The notes under the pieces are model-generated. The model was not told the origin of the DNA and did not search any database. It was given only the letters and a program-made list of their open reading frames with translations. This document shows positions 24,148 through 33,540 of a stretch of 64,000 nucleotides of DNA, piece by piece. This stretch comes from DASXMT01 sp963812965 (GTDB lineage: Bacteria; Actinomycetota; Acidimicrobiia; Acidimicrobiales; RAAP-2): assembly GCA_963812965.1 (NCBI GenBank), contig CAWEXG010000002.1, positions 124,001 through 188,000 on the forward strand. The letters run 5' to 3'. Numbering within the stretch: position 1 is the stretch's first letter; every line of letters begins with the position of its first letter. Both the position numbers and the translations under genes were made by a program.

Positions 24148-24826
24148 CGACTGGGGACAGAAGCAATTCTGGGGTTCCAGAGAAGCGATGACATCTGGAA
24201 CAGCTCGTCACTCGTGGTCGGCGCCATTCCGGATGGCGGCGAAGTACCCGGGGACGACGGTGATCACACTCGGATGTATTGTCGCGCTCTTGAGCGGTGC
24301 GCTCCTCGGAGGTTGGCTCGAGCCGGTGGCCGTCTCCGTGCCGGGTATCCGTCCCATCACCATCGAGCACTCTGCTCATAACGCGCCACTGCTTGCCCGC
24401 TCGCCCGGTTCGGATGGCCAAAGCACAACGCCCTCTTCCTCTGAGCAGACGGCGTCGACGTCTACAGCCACCCAGAGTGCGTCCTCCAGCTCTGGTGTTG
24501 CGTCCTCGGCTGCGTCGAGCCAACCGACGAGTGCCTTTGCAGATGGCAGCTCAGGTCAGGCCGGCATCGGGTCGTCCGCAGTACCGAGCGCAACCACCTC
24601 GCCGTCTGGGTCTTCGACGGTGGGTGGCGGTCTTCCGACGGGCCCCGTCCCCTCTCTGCCGAGTGGCTCCGGGAGCACGCCGTCGGGCTCACCGTCAGGT
24701 GGGGGCTCCACATCGGTCCCACCAACCTCTCTCACAGTTCCTACGACACCGGTTGCGCCTACGTCGGCTGGGCTTGCCGGGACACTGACCCAACTCCTCG
24801 GGACTTTTCTCGATGCTCACCAATAA
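24140..24826 (+). CDS. Membrane-anchored Ser/Thr/Gly/Pro-rich protein
   Basis: 228 residues. One transmembrane segment near residues 34-55 ('VITLGCIVALLSGALLGGWL') is followed by an extracytoplasmic tail made largely of Ser, Thr, Gly and Pro, ending 'LAGTLTQLLGTFLDAHQ'. No enzymatic motif or C-terminal sorting signal. The composition is similar to the tail of the sigma-factor extension across the divergent promoter. Last gene of the surface operon; start ATG 24140 lies inside the sortase 3' end. A spacer or wall-associated structural role is inferred. Confidence 0.7.
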   Translation: MHNDWGQKQFWGSREAMTSGTARHSWSAPFRMAAKYPGTTVITLGCIVALLSGALLGGWLEPVAVSVPGIRPITIEHSAHNAPLLARSPGSDGQSTTPSSSEQTASTSTATQSASSSSGVASSAASSQPTSAFADGSSGQAGIGSSAVPSATTSPSGSSTVGGGLPTGPVPSLPSGSGSTPSGSPSGGGSTSVPPTSLTVPTTPVAPTSAGLAGTLTQLLGTFLDAHQ

Positions 24827-24861
24827 CCACATCAGCCCTAACCACAGCAGTTTCCTAGATC

Positions 24862-24927
24862 TGCTGGTGCCTCGGCATTCCCCCATGCTGTGCCGGTACC
24901 CCCGTCTCCGGCATATGGGCACCAGCA
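24862..24927. other. 10-bp inverted repeat in a convergent gap
   Basis: TGCTGGTGCC (24862-24871) pairs with GGCACCAGCA (24918-24927) around a 46-nt GC-rich loop. It lies in the 295-nt gap between convergent genes; it could end transcription or be part of a small structured RNA. Nothing else is seen in 24827-25121. Confidence 0.4.
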
Positions 24928-25121
24928 CCCCGTCATCCTTCGGGCTCTCGGTGTTCGTACAGGGCGCGCACCGACGGACAGTCGGATCTTTTGCAGCACG
25001 TTCCCCCCGTCGCGTGCTCTCTGCCGGATCCGATATGGCCGTTGTTGAACCGAGAGCACCGGAGGGTGACGGCTCCTCGTACCCGTAGCCGACATCCGCG
25101 GCTGATATCTACAGTCGACGG

Positions 25122-25874
25122 TCAACCACGTTTCGGAGGCGTCGGCTCTGATGTCCAGCCGGTACCAGGCGAGTACCGTTTCACGATTCGTGCGGGGACA
25201 CCGGCAATCACGCAGTGGCTAGGGAAGATCCCGCGCACCACTGAACCAGCGCCGACCACCACGTTGTCGCCGAGCTCGGTCCCGGGGAGCACCACCACTC
25301 CGGTTCCGAGCCAGCTGCCGTTGCCGATCTTCACCGGAACATCGTTCGGCCATTGGGAGTGGACCACTTCATCCGGATCCTCGTAGCCGTGGTTCTGGTC
25401 GGTGATGTACACATAGGGCCCGGTGTGGACGTCATCGCCGATGTGAACGCTGAAGTGGCCCACGATGTGGCTGCCCCGACCGATCATGCACCGGTCGCCA
25501 ACATGGACCACCGGATTACTGACCATCATCTGTCCGGGGACCATTCCGGCTGAGAGGCTCACATACGGGCCGATGAGCGTGTCTTCACCGATGTGGATCC
25601 ACTGCTGCCCGAAGACTGCTCCGGTGGGAAACGACATGCAGCTGCCCCGACCGAACGACCCGAACCGCCGGCCACGCCCGTCACCAGGGCCGATGGCTCC
25701 GTTCTTCGTGACGAACTCCCATCCGGCATGGACGAGGAAGCTCAGTACCCGATGACCCAGCGAAGACCGGGCAGGCCGCTGAACGTCCCGTGTGCCGGTG
25801 GCTAGAGCAACGCCGGCAGACGCCAGGGGCGGCTGGAGCGGGGTCTCCTGAGAGCTGGGGTTCGTCGCAGCCAT
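25122..25874 (-). CDS. Left-handed beta-helix acyltransferase
   Basis: Hexapeptide-repeat transferase, 250 residues. Imperfect [LIV]-G-x4 repeats run from 'IHIGEDTLIGPYVSL' through 'HVGDRCMIGRGSHIVGHFSV', 'HIGDDVHTGPYVYITDQNHG' (active-site His region) to 'NVVVGAGSVVRGIFPSHCVI'. The 'NHGYEDP' loop is that of NodL/LacA/WbbJ-type acetyltransferases, so acetylation of a sugar is likely. ATG 25874 begins 'MAATNPSS'; a TAGCGT box lies 10 nt upstream on the same strand. Convergent with the surface operon. Confidence 0.85.
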   Translation of the reverse strand: MAATNPSSQETPLQPPLASAGVALATGTRDVQRPARSSLGHRVLSFLVHAGWEFVTKNGAIGPGDGRGRRFGSFGRGSCMSFPTGAVFGQQWIHIGEDTLIGPYVSLSAGMVPGQMMVSNPVVHVGDRCMIGRGSHIVGHFSVHIGDDVHTGPYVYITDQNHGYEDPDEVVHSQWPNDVPVKIGNGSWLGTGVVVLPGTELGDNVVVGAGSVVRGIFPSHCVIAGVPARIVKRYSPGTGWTSEPTPPKRG

Positions 25875-26007
25875 GACCGGAACGACGCTATCCGACCGAC
25901 GTGGGAACATCTGAACCGAACGGGAAGGGGTCTCATCGGATAGGCAGAGTGGACCAGGGCCCCCGGGCTGCCTATCCACCGGACCCCTCGACGAAAGGTG
26001 ATGAGCG

Positions 26008-26370
26008 ATGGTGAAGTTGACCTGCCTCCTGAAGCGCAAGCCGGGCATGACGCCGGAAGCGTTCCACGATCATTGGAAGAACCACCACGGTCCGCTGATG
26101 AAGCGTTCGAAGGTTGGCAGCTACGTCGTCCGCTACGAGCAGAACCCGAAGCCGCTCAGTGCCTACCGGGGTGACGACGACGACGGCTACGACGGCGTGA
26201 CCGTGCAGTGGTTCGAGTCGATGGATGCTTACGAGGCCTCGCTCAAGGAGGAGGACTTCGCCGAGGTCGCGGCCGATATCGCCACGTTTCTCGATGTCGA
26301 GCACCTCGACTTCGTGCTGACCGAGAATCCGATCGTGGTCATCGACGGCCCTGTGCCTCCCGGGGCGTAG
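26008..26370 (+). CDS. EthD-domain protein
   Basis: Dimeric alpha/beta-barrel protein, 120 residues: 'VKLTCLLKRKPGMTPEAFHD' and 'HWKNHHGPL' at the N-terminus are the EthD signature, with a conserved His. EthD-type proteins accompany P450 systems (ether and other degradations), and the next gene is a P450. An AAAGG site sits before the ATG. Function otherwise unknown. Confidence 0.88.
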   Translation: MVKLTCLLKRKPGMTPEAFHDHWKNHHGPLMKRSKVGSYVVRYEQNPKPLSAYRGDDDDGYDGVTVQWFESMDAYEASLKEEDFAEVAADIATFLDVEHLDFVLTENPIVVIDGPVPPGA

Positions 26371-26401
26371 CCCCTCGGGGACCTTTCGGCGCTGCGCCCT
26401 C

Positions 26402-26430
26402 TTGACAGAAGGGGTGGCCGGACGTACGAT
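26402..26430 (+). promoter_or_regulatory. Consensus promoter of the P450 operon
   Basis: TTGACA (26402-26407) and TACGAT (26425-26430) are separated by exactly 17 bp, the best sigma70-type promoter in the window. The predicted start site falls at about 26437, at the edge of the palindromic operator. Confidence 0.75.
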
Positions 26431-26437
26431 CCGATTT

Positions 26438-26456
26438 ATCGGACACTGTGTCCGAT
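26438..26456. promoter_or_regulatory. 19-bp palindromic operator, probably for the TetR regulator
   Basis: ATCGGACAC-T-GTGTCCGAT is a perfect 9+9 palindrome around one base, placed at the predicted transcription start of the P450 operon. The TetR-type gene at the end of that operon is the obvious candidate to bind it. Confidence 0.75.
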
Positions 26457-26477
26457 GACGGGAGGAACCGGATCGAC

Positions 26478-27715
26478 ATGTCACAGACCATCGATTTCAG
26501 CGACATCGACCTCACCAATTCGAAGAGGTTCACCTCCGGAGTGCCCCACGAGTGGTTCGCATTCCTGCGGAAGAACGCTCCGGTGTGGTGGCACGAGGAA
26601 ACCGATGGGCCCGGGTTCTGGGCAGTGACCCGGTACAACGACTGCAGCACCGTGAACCGTGACTACGAGCACTTCTCCTCGCACGAGAAGGCCACCTTCA
26701 TCTGGGAGCTGCCCGAAGAGGCCCTCGTGCAACAGCAGCTGGTCATGTTGAACATGGACCCGCCCATCCACACCCGCTACCGGCGTCTCGTGAACAAGGG
26801 GTTCACACCTCGGATGGTCAACGAGCTCCATGACCGGATCCATGCCGCCACCGACCGGATCATCGACACGGTGATCGAGAAAGGGCACGCCGACTTCGTC
26901 ACCGATATCTCTGCCGAGCTACCGCTGGTGGTCATCGCCGAGCTGCTGGGGGTGCCTCACGAGGATCGGCACAAGATGTTCGACTGGTCGAACCGGATGG
27001 TCGGGAACGAGGACCCCGAGTACCAGCACACCGAGGACACCGCACTGGAAGCGTCGATGGAGCTCTACGCGTACGCGTCGCAGCTGTTCGCAAAGAAGCG
27101 TATCGACCCTCACGCAGGACCTCATGAGCGTCCTCACCGGGGTGGAGGTCGAAGGGGAGAAGCTCTCCGACTTCGAGCTCGAGCTCTTCTTCCTCCTCCT
27201 GACGGTGGCAGGGAACGAGACCACCCGGAACCTGATCTCCGGCGCCATGGCTGACGTTCTTCGACAATCCCGATCAGTGGGAGCTGCTGCGGAACGACCG
27301 GTCGCTCCTGCCGTCGGCGGTCGAGGAGATGTTGCGCTACGTCACGCCGGTCATGAACTTCCGGCGCCAGTCCACCGGTGAGATCGAGCTCGGGGGCCAG
27401 ACGATCAAGGAAGACGAGAAGGTGGTCTTCTTCCACATCTCGGCCAATCGGGACGAGGAGATCTTCGAAGATCCCAACCGGTTCGACATCACCCGTAATC
27501 CCAACCCGCACATGACCTTCGGCGGCGGCGGCCCCCACTTCTGTCTCGGTGCCAACCTGGCCCGCATGGAGATCCGGGTCATGTTCGAGCATCTCCTCGA
27601 CCGGATGCCGGACATCCACCTGGACGGCCAAGTGGAGCGCTTGCAGTCGCGTTCATCAACGGGGTGAAGCACATCCCGGTGGCGTTCACGCCCGGCGCCC
27701 GCGTCCACGGCCTGA
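26478..27715 (+). pseudogene. Cytochrome P450, interrupted by three frameshifts
   Basis: Haem monooxygenase; all landmarks are present but in different frames. The first frame runs from 'MSQTIDFSDIDLTNSKRFTS' to about 27107. The second holds the I-helix 'LLLTVAGNETTRN'. The third begins before 'SAVEEMLRYVTPV' (ExxR) and holds the haem loop 'FGGGGPHFCLGANLARME'. A final change near 27648 gives 'AFINGVKHIPVAFTP' and a stop at 27713-27715. 'GNETTRN' is typical of CYP124/125/142-like enzymes. Reconstructed length is about 410 residues, normal. The intact promoter and operator suggest a live gene and sequence errors. Confidence 0.8.
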
Positions 27716-27716
27716 G

Positions 27717-28337
27717 GTGGCCCGGCAGAGCCCTGACGATCTCAAGGAGGTCATTCGTGACTTCCGCCGTGACCAGGTCATCGACGTTGCCCGTCGCCTG
27801 TTCGGCGAGCGGGGCACCACCGAGGTGTCGATGGACGAGATCGCCTCCGAAGCCGGGGTGGCCCGCTCCACGATCTACGTCTACTTCGCCAACCGTGACG
27901 AACTGCTGCGAGCATGCCTGAAGCGGATGTACGAGCAAGCGGTCGAGACGATCGCCGCCGCCGGGCGCTGGAGACCGGTCCCATCGACCGGTTGCACGTC
28001 CTGACTCGTCGGCATCTTCGAGCAGATCGACGACAGTCCGGCGTTTCTCCGGTTGGCCCTGGCCACCTCAGGAGACGGCATCGCTCGGCGGTGCAGCGGT
28101 AGGGTCCGAGCTGGCTCGTGATCGGGCTGGACGTGGTCGGACTGATCAGCGGTCTCTTCAGGAAGGGCGTCGCCAGCGGCGTCTTCCGCTCGTTCGACCC
28201 GGACCGGGCCATCACCTTGATCGGTCAGCAGATCTACGGCGCCATGTCGGTGCGAGCGGCTGACCCCCTGCCCCGCGCCCGGGAACGAGGTCGCCACCGA
28301 GATCTGCGACTTCATGCTGCACGGTTTGAAAGCCTGA
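27717..28337 (+). pseudogene. TetR-family regulator, frame-shifted in its ligand domain
   Basis: The DNA-binding part is intact: 'VIDVARRLFGERGTTEVSMD' and 'EIASEAGVARSTIYVYFANR' (tetR HTH). After about 27960 the reading frame changes several times ('IFEQIDDSPAFLRLALATSG', then 'VGLISGLFRKGVASGVFRSF', then 'EVATEICDFMLHGLKA' and TGA at 28335-28337). The total span, 621 nt, equals a normal 206-residue TetR protein, so the gaps balance out. GTG 27717 follows the P450 stop by 1 nt. Probably represses the operon via 26438-26456. Confidence 0.75.
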
Positions 28338-28378
28338 CCGGTCTATCGCTCCTCAGGGATCTCTGATCGTGGCTGGTG

Positions 28379-29819
28379 TCAGCCGGCGTTCCGCTGCACC
28401 CCCTGGTAGAGGTCCCGCATCATCTGTGGAGCCGTAGGCTCCGTCATCGTGATGACGGCGTAGATCGGTTTCTCCAGACCAGTGAGCTGCTTGAGAGCTT
28501 TCGCTCCGGCACTCCCGGGTGCTGGTGTGTCGGTAGTGAGGAGCACGAGTCGGGTCTCAGCTGCTTCTCGAAGAACGGCGGCCTTACCCAGCGCCTTCCA
28601 CAAGGTGTCGGCCCGCTGTAGCCCGGCCCGATGGCTGGTGAAGCTTCCCGAGACGTCGAAGAGCCATAACGTGCCTTTGCTGTCTTGGCCGCTGAAGGTG
28701 ACTTCGACACCTCCGGGTTGGCGTTGGCCCTCCCGGATGTCGGTGAACCCCCCCATGGCGATCACCATGCCGGCGATCTCTTTCGCTGCCTTCCCTTCCT
28801 GGATCGCCCGGACCCACAACTCCTCCTCGCTCTGGTCGGGGTGAGCAGGCTCGGCAGGGATCGCAGGCAAGCTGACGTGCACAGGACCGTCCGCCCCTTC
28901 TGCTGCAAGACGCTGTTGTTCGGCCACCACCCGGCTTTCAGCCAGCCGAACGTATGAGTCGTCGAGGTCGTAGCCGACGTAGTGCCGTCCGGTTCGTACT
29001 GCCGCTACCGCCGTACTCCCCGACCCGACGAAGGGATCCAGCACGAGGTCCTCTTTGTATGTGAACAAGCTGATCAGCCGGGAAGGAAGCTCGACGGGGA
29101 AGGGGGCTGGGTGACCGATCTGCGTCGCGCTCTCGGGGGGGACCTCCCACACATCAAGGGTGTTCTCCATGAAGTCCTCACGGGTCATCGTGACCTCGGA
29201 GGGGAGACCGGTGCGCTGGCGTTCTCGAGCGGGGAGAGCCCGGTCGAACCGCCCTTTGCTGGCAACGACGATCCGTTCGGTCAGGTCACGGAGCACCGGG
29301 TTCCCAGGTCGCTGGAAGCTTCCCCAGGCACACGATCCGGATGAGCCCCGTTGCTTCAACCAGATGATCTCGCCCCGCATCAGCAGGTGGAGGTCGTTCT
29401 GGAGGATGTTGGTGACATCAGCGGACAGCGAACGGTAGGGGCGCCGGCCGAGGTTCGGCGACGTTGACGGCGATCCGACCACCCGGCTCGAGTGTCCGGA
29501 CGCACTCGGAGAACACGTCGCGTAGCAGGTCCAGGTAGTCCAAGTACGTGGCTGGCACCCCGCCTTCACCCAGCGCCTCTTCGTACTCTTTTCCGGCGAA
29601 GTACGGCGGTGACGTCACGACCAGGGCTACCGAGGCGTCGGCCACCTCACCCATGGAGCGAGCGTCTCCTGTGATCAGCTTGTCGAGCTTCTTGTCCGGA
29701 TGGACCGCTGTGTCGGATGAAAGCTCGGGGGAGCTGAAACGGCTGTAGAAGCCACCGGCGTCGTGACTCTCACGCTTCGATACCCCGAATGCCGAGGTAG
29801 ATGTCGAGCGTTTCGCCAT
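28379..29819 (-). pseudogene. DNA methyltransferase (N4-C/N6-A type) with unknown C-terminal domain, one frameshift
   Basis: Site-specific DNA methyltransferase of the 'TSPPY' class: catalytic motif 'VALVVTSPPYFAGKEYEEA' in the N-terminal frame, SAM motif 'VLDPFVGSGSTAVAAVRTGR' in the C-terminal frame. The frame changes near 29460, within '...GGRIAVNVA', and continues as 'NLGRRPYRSLSADVTNILQN'. After the methyltransferase (from about 28830 down) a 140-residue domain follows, 'GTLWLFDVSGSFTSHRAGLQ' to 'PIYAVITM', which resembles a nuclease-like fold without the catalytic Lys. No restriction gene is adjacent. The start is fixed by a TAGGAT box 7 nt upstream of ATG 29819. Confidence 0.75.
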
Positions 29820-29826
29820 GTCAGCG

Positions 29827-29832
29827 ATCCTA
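29827..29832 (-). promoter_or_regulatory. -10 box (TAGGAT), leaderless methyltransferase gene
   Basis: TAGGAT on the reverse strand ends 7 nt before ATG 29819. Confidence 0.55.
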
Positions 29833-29957
29833 GGGGCCTTCGATCAGGGGTCTTGCGCTGATCCGGTACCCTTGGTCCGGCGAGGGCCTTGCCTCTCGGC
29901 TGTTGTTCGAACGGAGGGGTGTTCCGAACGGCGCCGTGGACGAGACCGGAGCCACCG

Positions 29958-30046
29958 GGAGAGGTGCGAGAGCGGCCGAATCGGACTCACTGCTAATGAG
30001 TTGACCTGGGAAACTGGGTCCGAGGGTTCAAATCCCTCCCTCTCCG
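29958..30046 (+). tRNA. tRNA-Ser (anticodon GCT)
   Basis: The 89-nt class II tRNA has acceptor arms GGAGAGG (29958-29964) and CCTCTCC (30039-30045), discriminator G, anticodon loop CTGCTAA, long variable arm and T-loop TTCAAAT. CCA is not encoded. Confidence 0.95.
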
Positions 30047-30117
30047 CTCTGTGGTCGTGGTGTGACATCACGGGCACGAGAACCTGCAGTAGGGGGAGCT
30101 GCTTCTCTGACCACGAG

Positions 30118-30123
30118 TAGATT
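30118..30123 (+). promoter_or_regulatory. -10 box (TAGATT), leaderless rimO
   Basis: TAGATT ends 6 nt before GTG 30130 and directly abuts GTG 30124, which favours 30130 as the start. Confidence 0.55.
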
Positions 30124-30129
30124 GTGGTT

Positions 30130-31607
30130 GTGCCCGAACGTTACTGGTTGGAGACGTTGGGCTGCCCGAAAAACCAGGTCGACTCGGACAAGCTGTCTGG
30201 GACCCTGACCGAAGGCGGCTACGAGCTGGCCGGCTCTCCGCACGACGCCGACCTGGTGGTGGTCAACACCTGTGCCTTCATCGAGGCCGCTCGCCAGGAG
30301 TCCATCGATACCATCCTGGCCATGGCCGATACACGGCAACCAGGTGCTCGGCTCGTGGTCACCGGCTGTATGGCCGAACGGTACGGCGAAGAGCTGGCGG
30401 AGTCGTTACCCGAGGTTGACCTGGTGGCACCGTTCGGAGCCTCGTTGATTCCCCCTGCCCGAACCGGACGGCCCACGACAACTGGGGGGCGAACGGTAAC
30501 GCCAGGACAGCTCACACGAAGCGACCACCAGACCTCCCACGACCAGGTGGGTGCAGCGGGCACGCCGGTGGCGTTGACCCGTAAGCCCGCACTCCCTTCT
30601 TTCGATCTCCTCAACTTGCCCCGTCCTCCGGCCATAGCTTCCTGGGCGTACATCAAGGTGGCCGAAGGCTGCGATCGCAACTGTGGGTTCTGTGCCATCC
30701 CGTCCTTCCGCGGCAAGCAGCGGTCCCGACCGCTCGACGCCATCCTGGCTGAGGTGGACCAGCTCGGCGCTGGGAACGCCAACCTGCGAGAGGTAGTGCT
30801 GGTCGCCCAGGACCTCGCCTCCTATGGACTGGATCGCTCCTCTGGGTCAGTGGTGCGGCGACAGGATGGCCCCGCTATCGACCGTAACCGCCCCATCGTG
30901 GAGTTGGTGCGTGTCGTCGCCGAGCGCGTGGACCGGACGCGGCTCCTCTACCTCTACCCGTCGACGCTGGACAACTCACTGATCGAGGCCATCCTGGCCA
31001 CCGGTGTCCCGTACTTCGATCTGTCCCTCCAGCACGTCTCTCGCCCGCTCCTCAAGCGCATGCGGCGGTGGGGAGAGGGTCAGCGCTTCCTGGACCGGAT
31101 CGCCGATATCCGTCGGGCCGAGCCGACCGCAGCCTTCCGGTCGTCGTTCATCGTGGGCTATCCGGGGGAGACGGAGCATCGACCACGACGAGCTCCTGAG
31201 CTGGATCAGCGAAGCACAGCTGGACTGGGTGGGCTTCTTCCCCTTCAGCCCGGAGGTCGGCACCTTTGCTGCCGACCTTCCCGATCAGGTCGCGCCGGAG
31301 CTGGTGGGTGAACGTCTCCGGGAGTGCGCCGAGCTCCAGGACTCGATCACCGCACAGCGGCGAGACGCGCTCATCGGTCAGGTCGTCGAGGTTCTCGTCG
31401 ATGCTCCCGGAGAGGGACGTACGTACCGGGAAGCGCCGGAGATCGATGGGATCGTGTCGTTGCCGGAAGCATCTGGTTCCAGGAACCGTGGTCGAGGTGG
31501 TGATCACCGGAGCGGACGGCCCAGATCTGGTTGCCGAGCCGGTGACGCGCCAATTGCTGGCTATGGGCACGGGATCTCGTGGCCGGGGGGCGTGGGGTGG
31601 TGAGTGA
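30130..31607 (+). pseudogene. rimO: Ribosomal protein S12 methylthiotransferase RimO, two frameshifts
   Basis: Radical-SAM enzyme that methylthiolates Asp of ribosomal protein S12. UPF0004 domain 'LETLGCPKNQVDSDKL', 'VVVNTCAFIEAARQESID', 'VVTGCMAERYGEEL' carries its three cluster cysteines; the radical-SAM motif is 'AEGCDRNCGFCAIPSFRG'. The frame changes at about 31180 (after 'SFIVGYPGETE', resuming 'DHDELLSWISEAQLDWVGFF') and at about 31470 (resuming 'HLVPGTVVEVVITGADGPDL', the TRAM part), ending at TGA 31605. A 30-residue insert after the first domain is low complexity. Probably functional in the organism; the interruptions look like indel errors. Confidence 0.88.
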
Positions 31608-32237
31608 CACGTCGCTCACGCCGGGCCCGGTGAGGCCATCGGAGGTCCGCACGGCACGTTCGGGCCGTCGGCGCTGGTCACTCCGGCCAACGGCATCACC
31701 GTGCTGCGCCTTCTGACCACACCGCTGCTCATCGCCCTCATCATGCTGTGGGGAGCCAGCTGGGTGACGGTCGTGATCTGGGGTGCCCTGTCCTTTACCG
31801 ACGGGATCGACGGCTGGGTGGCTCGCCGCCAGGGAGCGACCCGCTCCGGTGCGTTCCTGGACCCGCTGGCTGACAAAGTGGTGGTGCTCGGGGCGCTGGT
31901 GGCGCTGGTGGCTCAGGGCACGGTGTGGTGGGTGCCGGTGGCGATCATCGCCTTCCGGGAAGTGGGGATGAGCATCTACCGCTCGGTGGTCGGGCGCCGG
32001 GGCGTGTCGATCCCCGCCCGCCAATCGGCCAAGGTGAAGACACTGTTCCAGGATGTGGCCATCGGGCTCTGCCTCATCCCGCCTCTGGCCTCGCACCGAA
32101 CAGTGCTGGATCTCGCCATCTGGGTGGCGACGGCGCTCACGGTGTTCACCGGTGCTCAGTACTACCTCGACGGTCGTCGCGCCGCTACCGGCACTTCCGA
32201 CCCTGACACCCGGGTACCCCGAGCGAACGAGCGCTGA
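31600..32237 (+). pseudogene. pgsA: CDP-alcohol phosphatidyltransferase (PgsA-like), N-terminal frameshift
   Basis: Integral membrane enzyme that forms phosphatidylglycerol phosphate from CDP-diacylglycerol and glycerol-3-phosphate. The CDP-alcohol motif is 'DGIDGWVARR...GAFLDPLADK'. Four to five transmembrane helices follow the start 'TPANGITVLRLLTTPLLIAL'. In its own frame there is no start codon after the stop at 31605-31607; a GTG at 31600, overlapping the rimO stop, lies in another frame, so a base change near 31660 is inferred. The first clear in-frame GTG is 31701, too late. Gene order rimO-pgsA-cinA is usual in actinobacteria. Confidence 0.82.
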
Positions 32238-32243
32238 TCGGCG

Positions 32244-33540
32244 ATGAGGGTCGAGGTCGTTGCTGTCGGCACCGAGCTGCTGCTCGGTCAGATCGCCGAC
32301 ACCAACTCGGCCTGGCTGGGTGAGCAGCTTGCTGCTGCCGGTATCGCCTCCCACTTCCACCAAGCCGTCGGTGACAGCCACGATCGGATCGTGTGGGCCC
32401 TCCGGACGGCGTTGGCCCGGAGCGACGGGGTCATCGTCTGTGGAGGACTCGGTCCCACTCAGGACGACATCACCCGTGATGCCATCGCTGAGGTGATGAA
32501 CGTATCCCTTCACCGGGACGAGTCGGTGGTGGAGGCCATTTCGGCCATGTTCTCGCGCGAGAGGCCGAACCATGTCGAGCTCCAACCTTCAGCAGGCCGA
32601 CGTTCCAGAGGGGGCGACGATCATCCCGCAGACGAAGGGAACGGCGCCGGGATTGATCTGCCCGATGGGCCACAAGGTGATCTACGCCGTTCCTGGTGTG
32701 CCCTACGAGATGGCCGACATGTTCCAGCGGGGGATCCTTCCCGACCTGCGTCGACGTCTGGTGGCGCGTGGCGAGGAGGCTGGTGTCATCGCCAGTCGGG
32801 TAGTCCGCACTTGGGGGATGAGCGAGTCCGGGCTGGCCGAGGCACTCCAAGGCCGGATCGACGAGCTCAACGAGGTATCGGGCACCGGCCCCGTCACCAT
32901 CGCTTTTCTGGCCAGCGGGATCGAGGGGATCAAGGTTCGGATCACGGCGCGTGCCGAAGACGAGGCGACTGCTGCGTCGGCGCTCGATGCCGAAGAGCGC
33001 GAGATCCGCCACGTCCTGTTGGCCGCTGCGGGGGATGTCGTGTTCGGCGTCGACGACGAGGCCATGGAGGACGCGGTGGCTCGAGCACTGGCCCCTGGCG
33101 GACTCACCCTGGGCGTGTCCGAGTCGCTGACCGGGGGTCTGGTGGCGTCCAGGCTGGTCAATGTGGTGGGAGCCAGCGCCTGGTTCCGAGGTGCCGTCGT
33201 GTCCTACGCGTCCGAGGTGAAGTTCGATCTCCTGGGAGTGCCGGAGGGACCGGTGGTCTCTTCGGAAGCGGCGGTTGCCATGGCCGAAGGCGCTCGTCGG
33301 GTCCTCCGGGCGGACGTCGGTCTTGCCATCACCGGAGTGGCCGGTCCCGACCCACAGGACGGTCAGGCACCCGGCACGGTCTACGTGGGGTTGGCACTGC
33401 CCGGGGAGCCTGCCGATGCCGTGGCGTTGACCGTACCCGGCGACAGGGACCGGGTCCGGCAGTACGCCACCATCTCGGCACTTGACCTACTGCGTCGCAG
33501 GCTGACAGCCAGAACAGCCCGACAGCCGGTTTCTCATTAG
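32244..33540 (+). pseudogene. cinA: CinA / nicotinamide-nucleotide amidase, one frameshift
   Basis: Two-domain protein: N-terminal molybdopterin-binding-like COG1058 domain ('VGTELLLGQIADTNSAWLGE', 'VCGGLGPTQDDITRDAIAE') and C-terminal NMN deamidase domain ('GVSESLTGGLVASRLVNVVG', 'DVGLAITGVAGPDPQDGQ'). The frame breaks near 32555; the second part resumes as 'SRARGRTMSSSNLQQADVPE'. The reconstructed length of about 430 residues is normal. It follows pgsA and precedes recA with one opposite-strand gene between. Converts NMN to NaMN in the NAD cycle and is often linked to competence. Confidence 0.88.
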
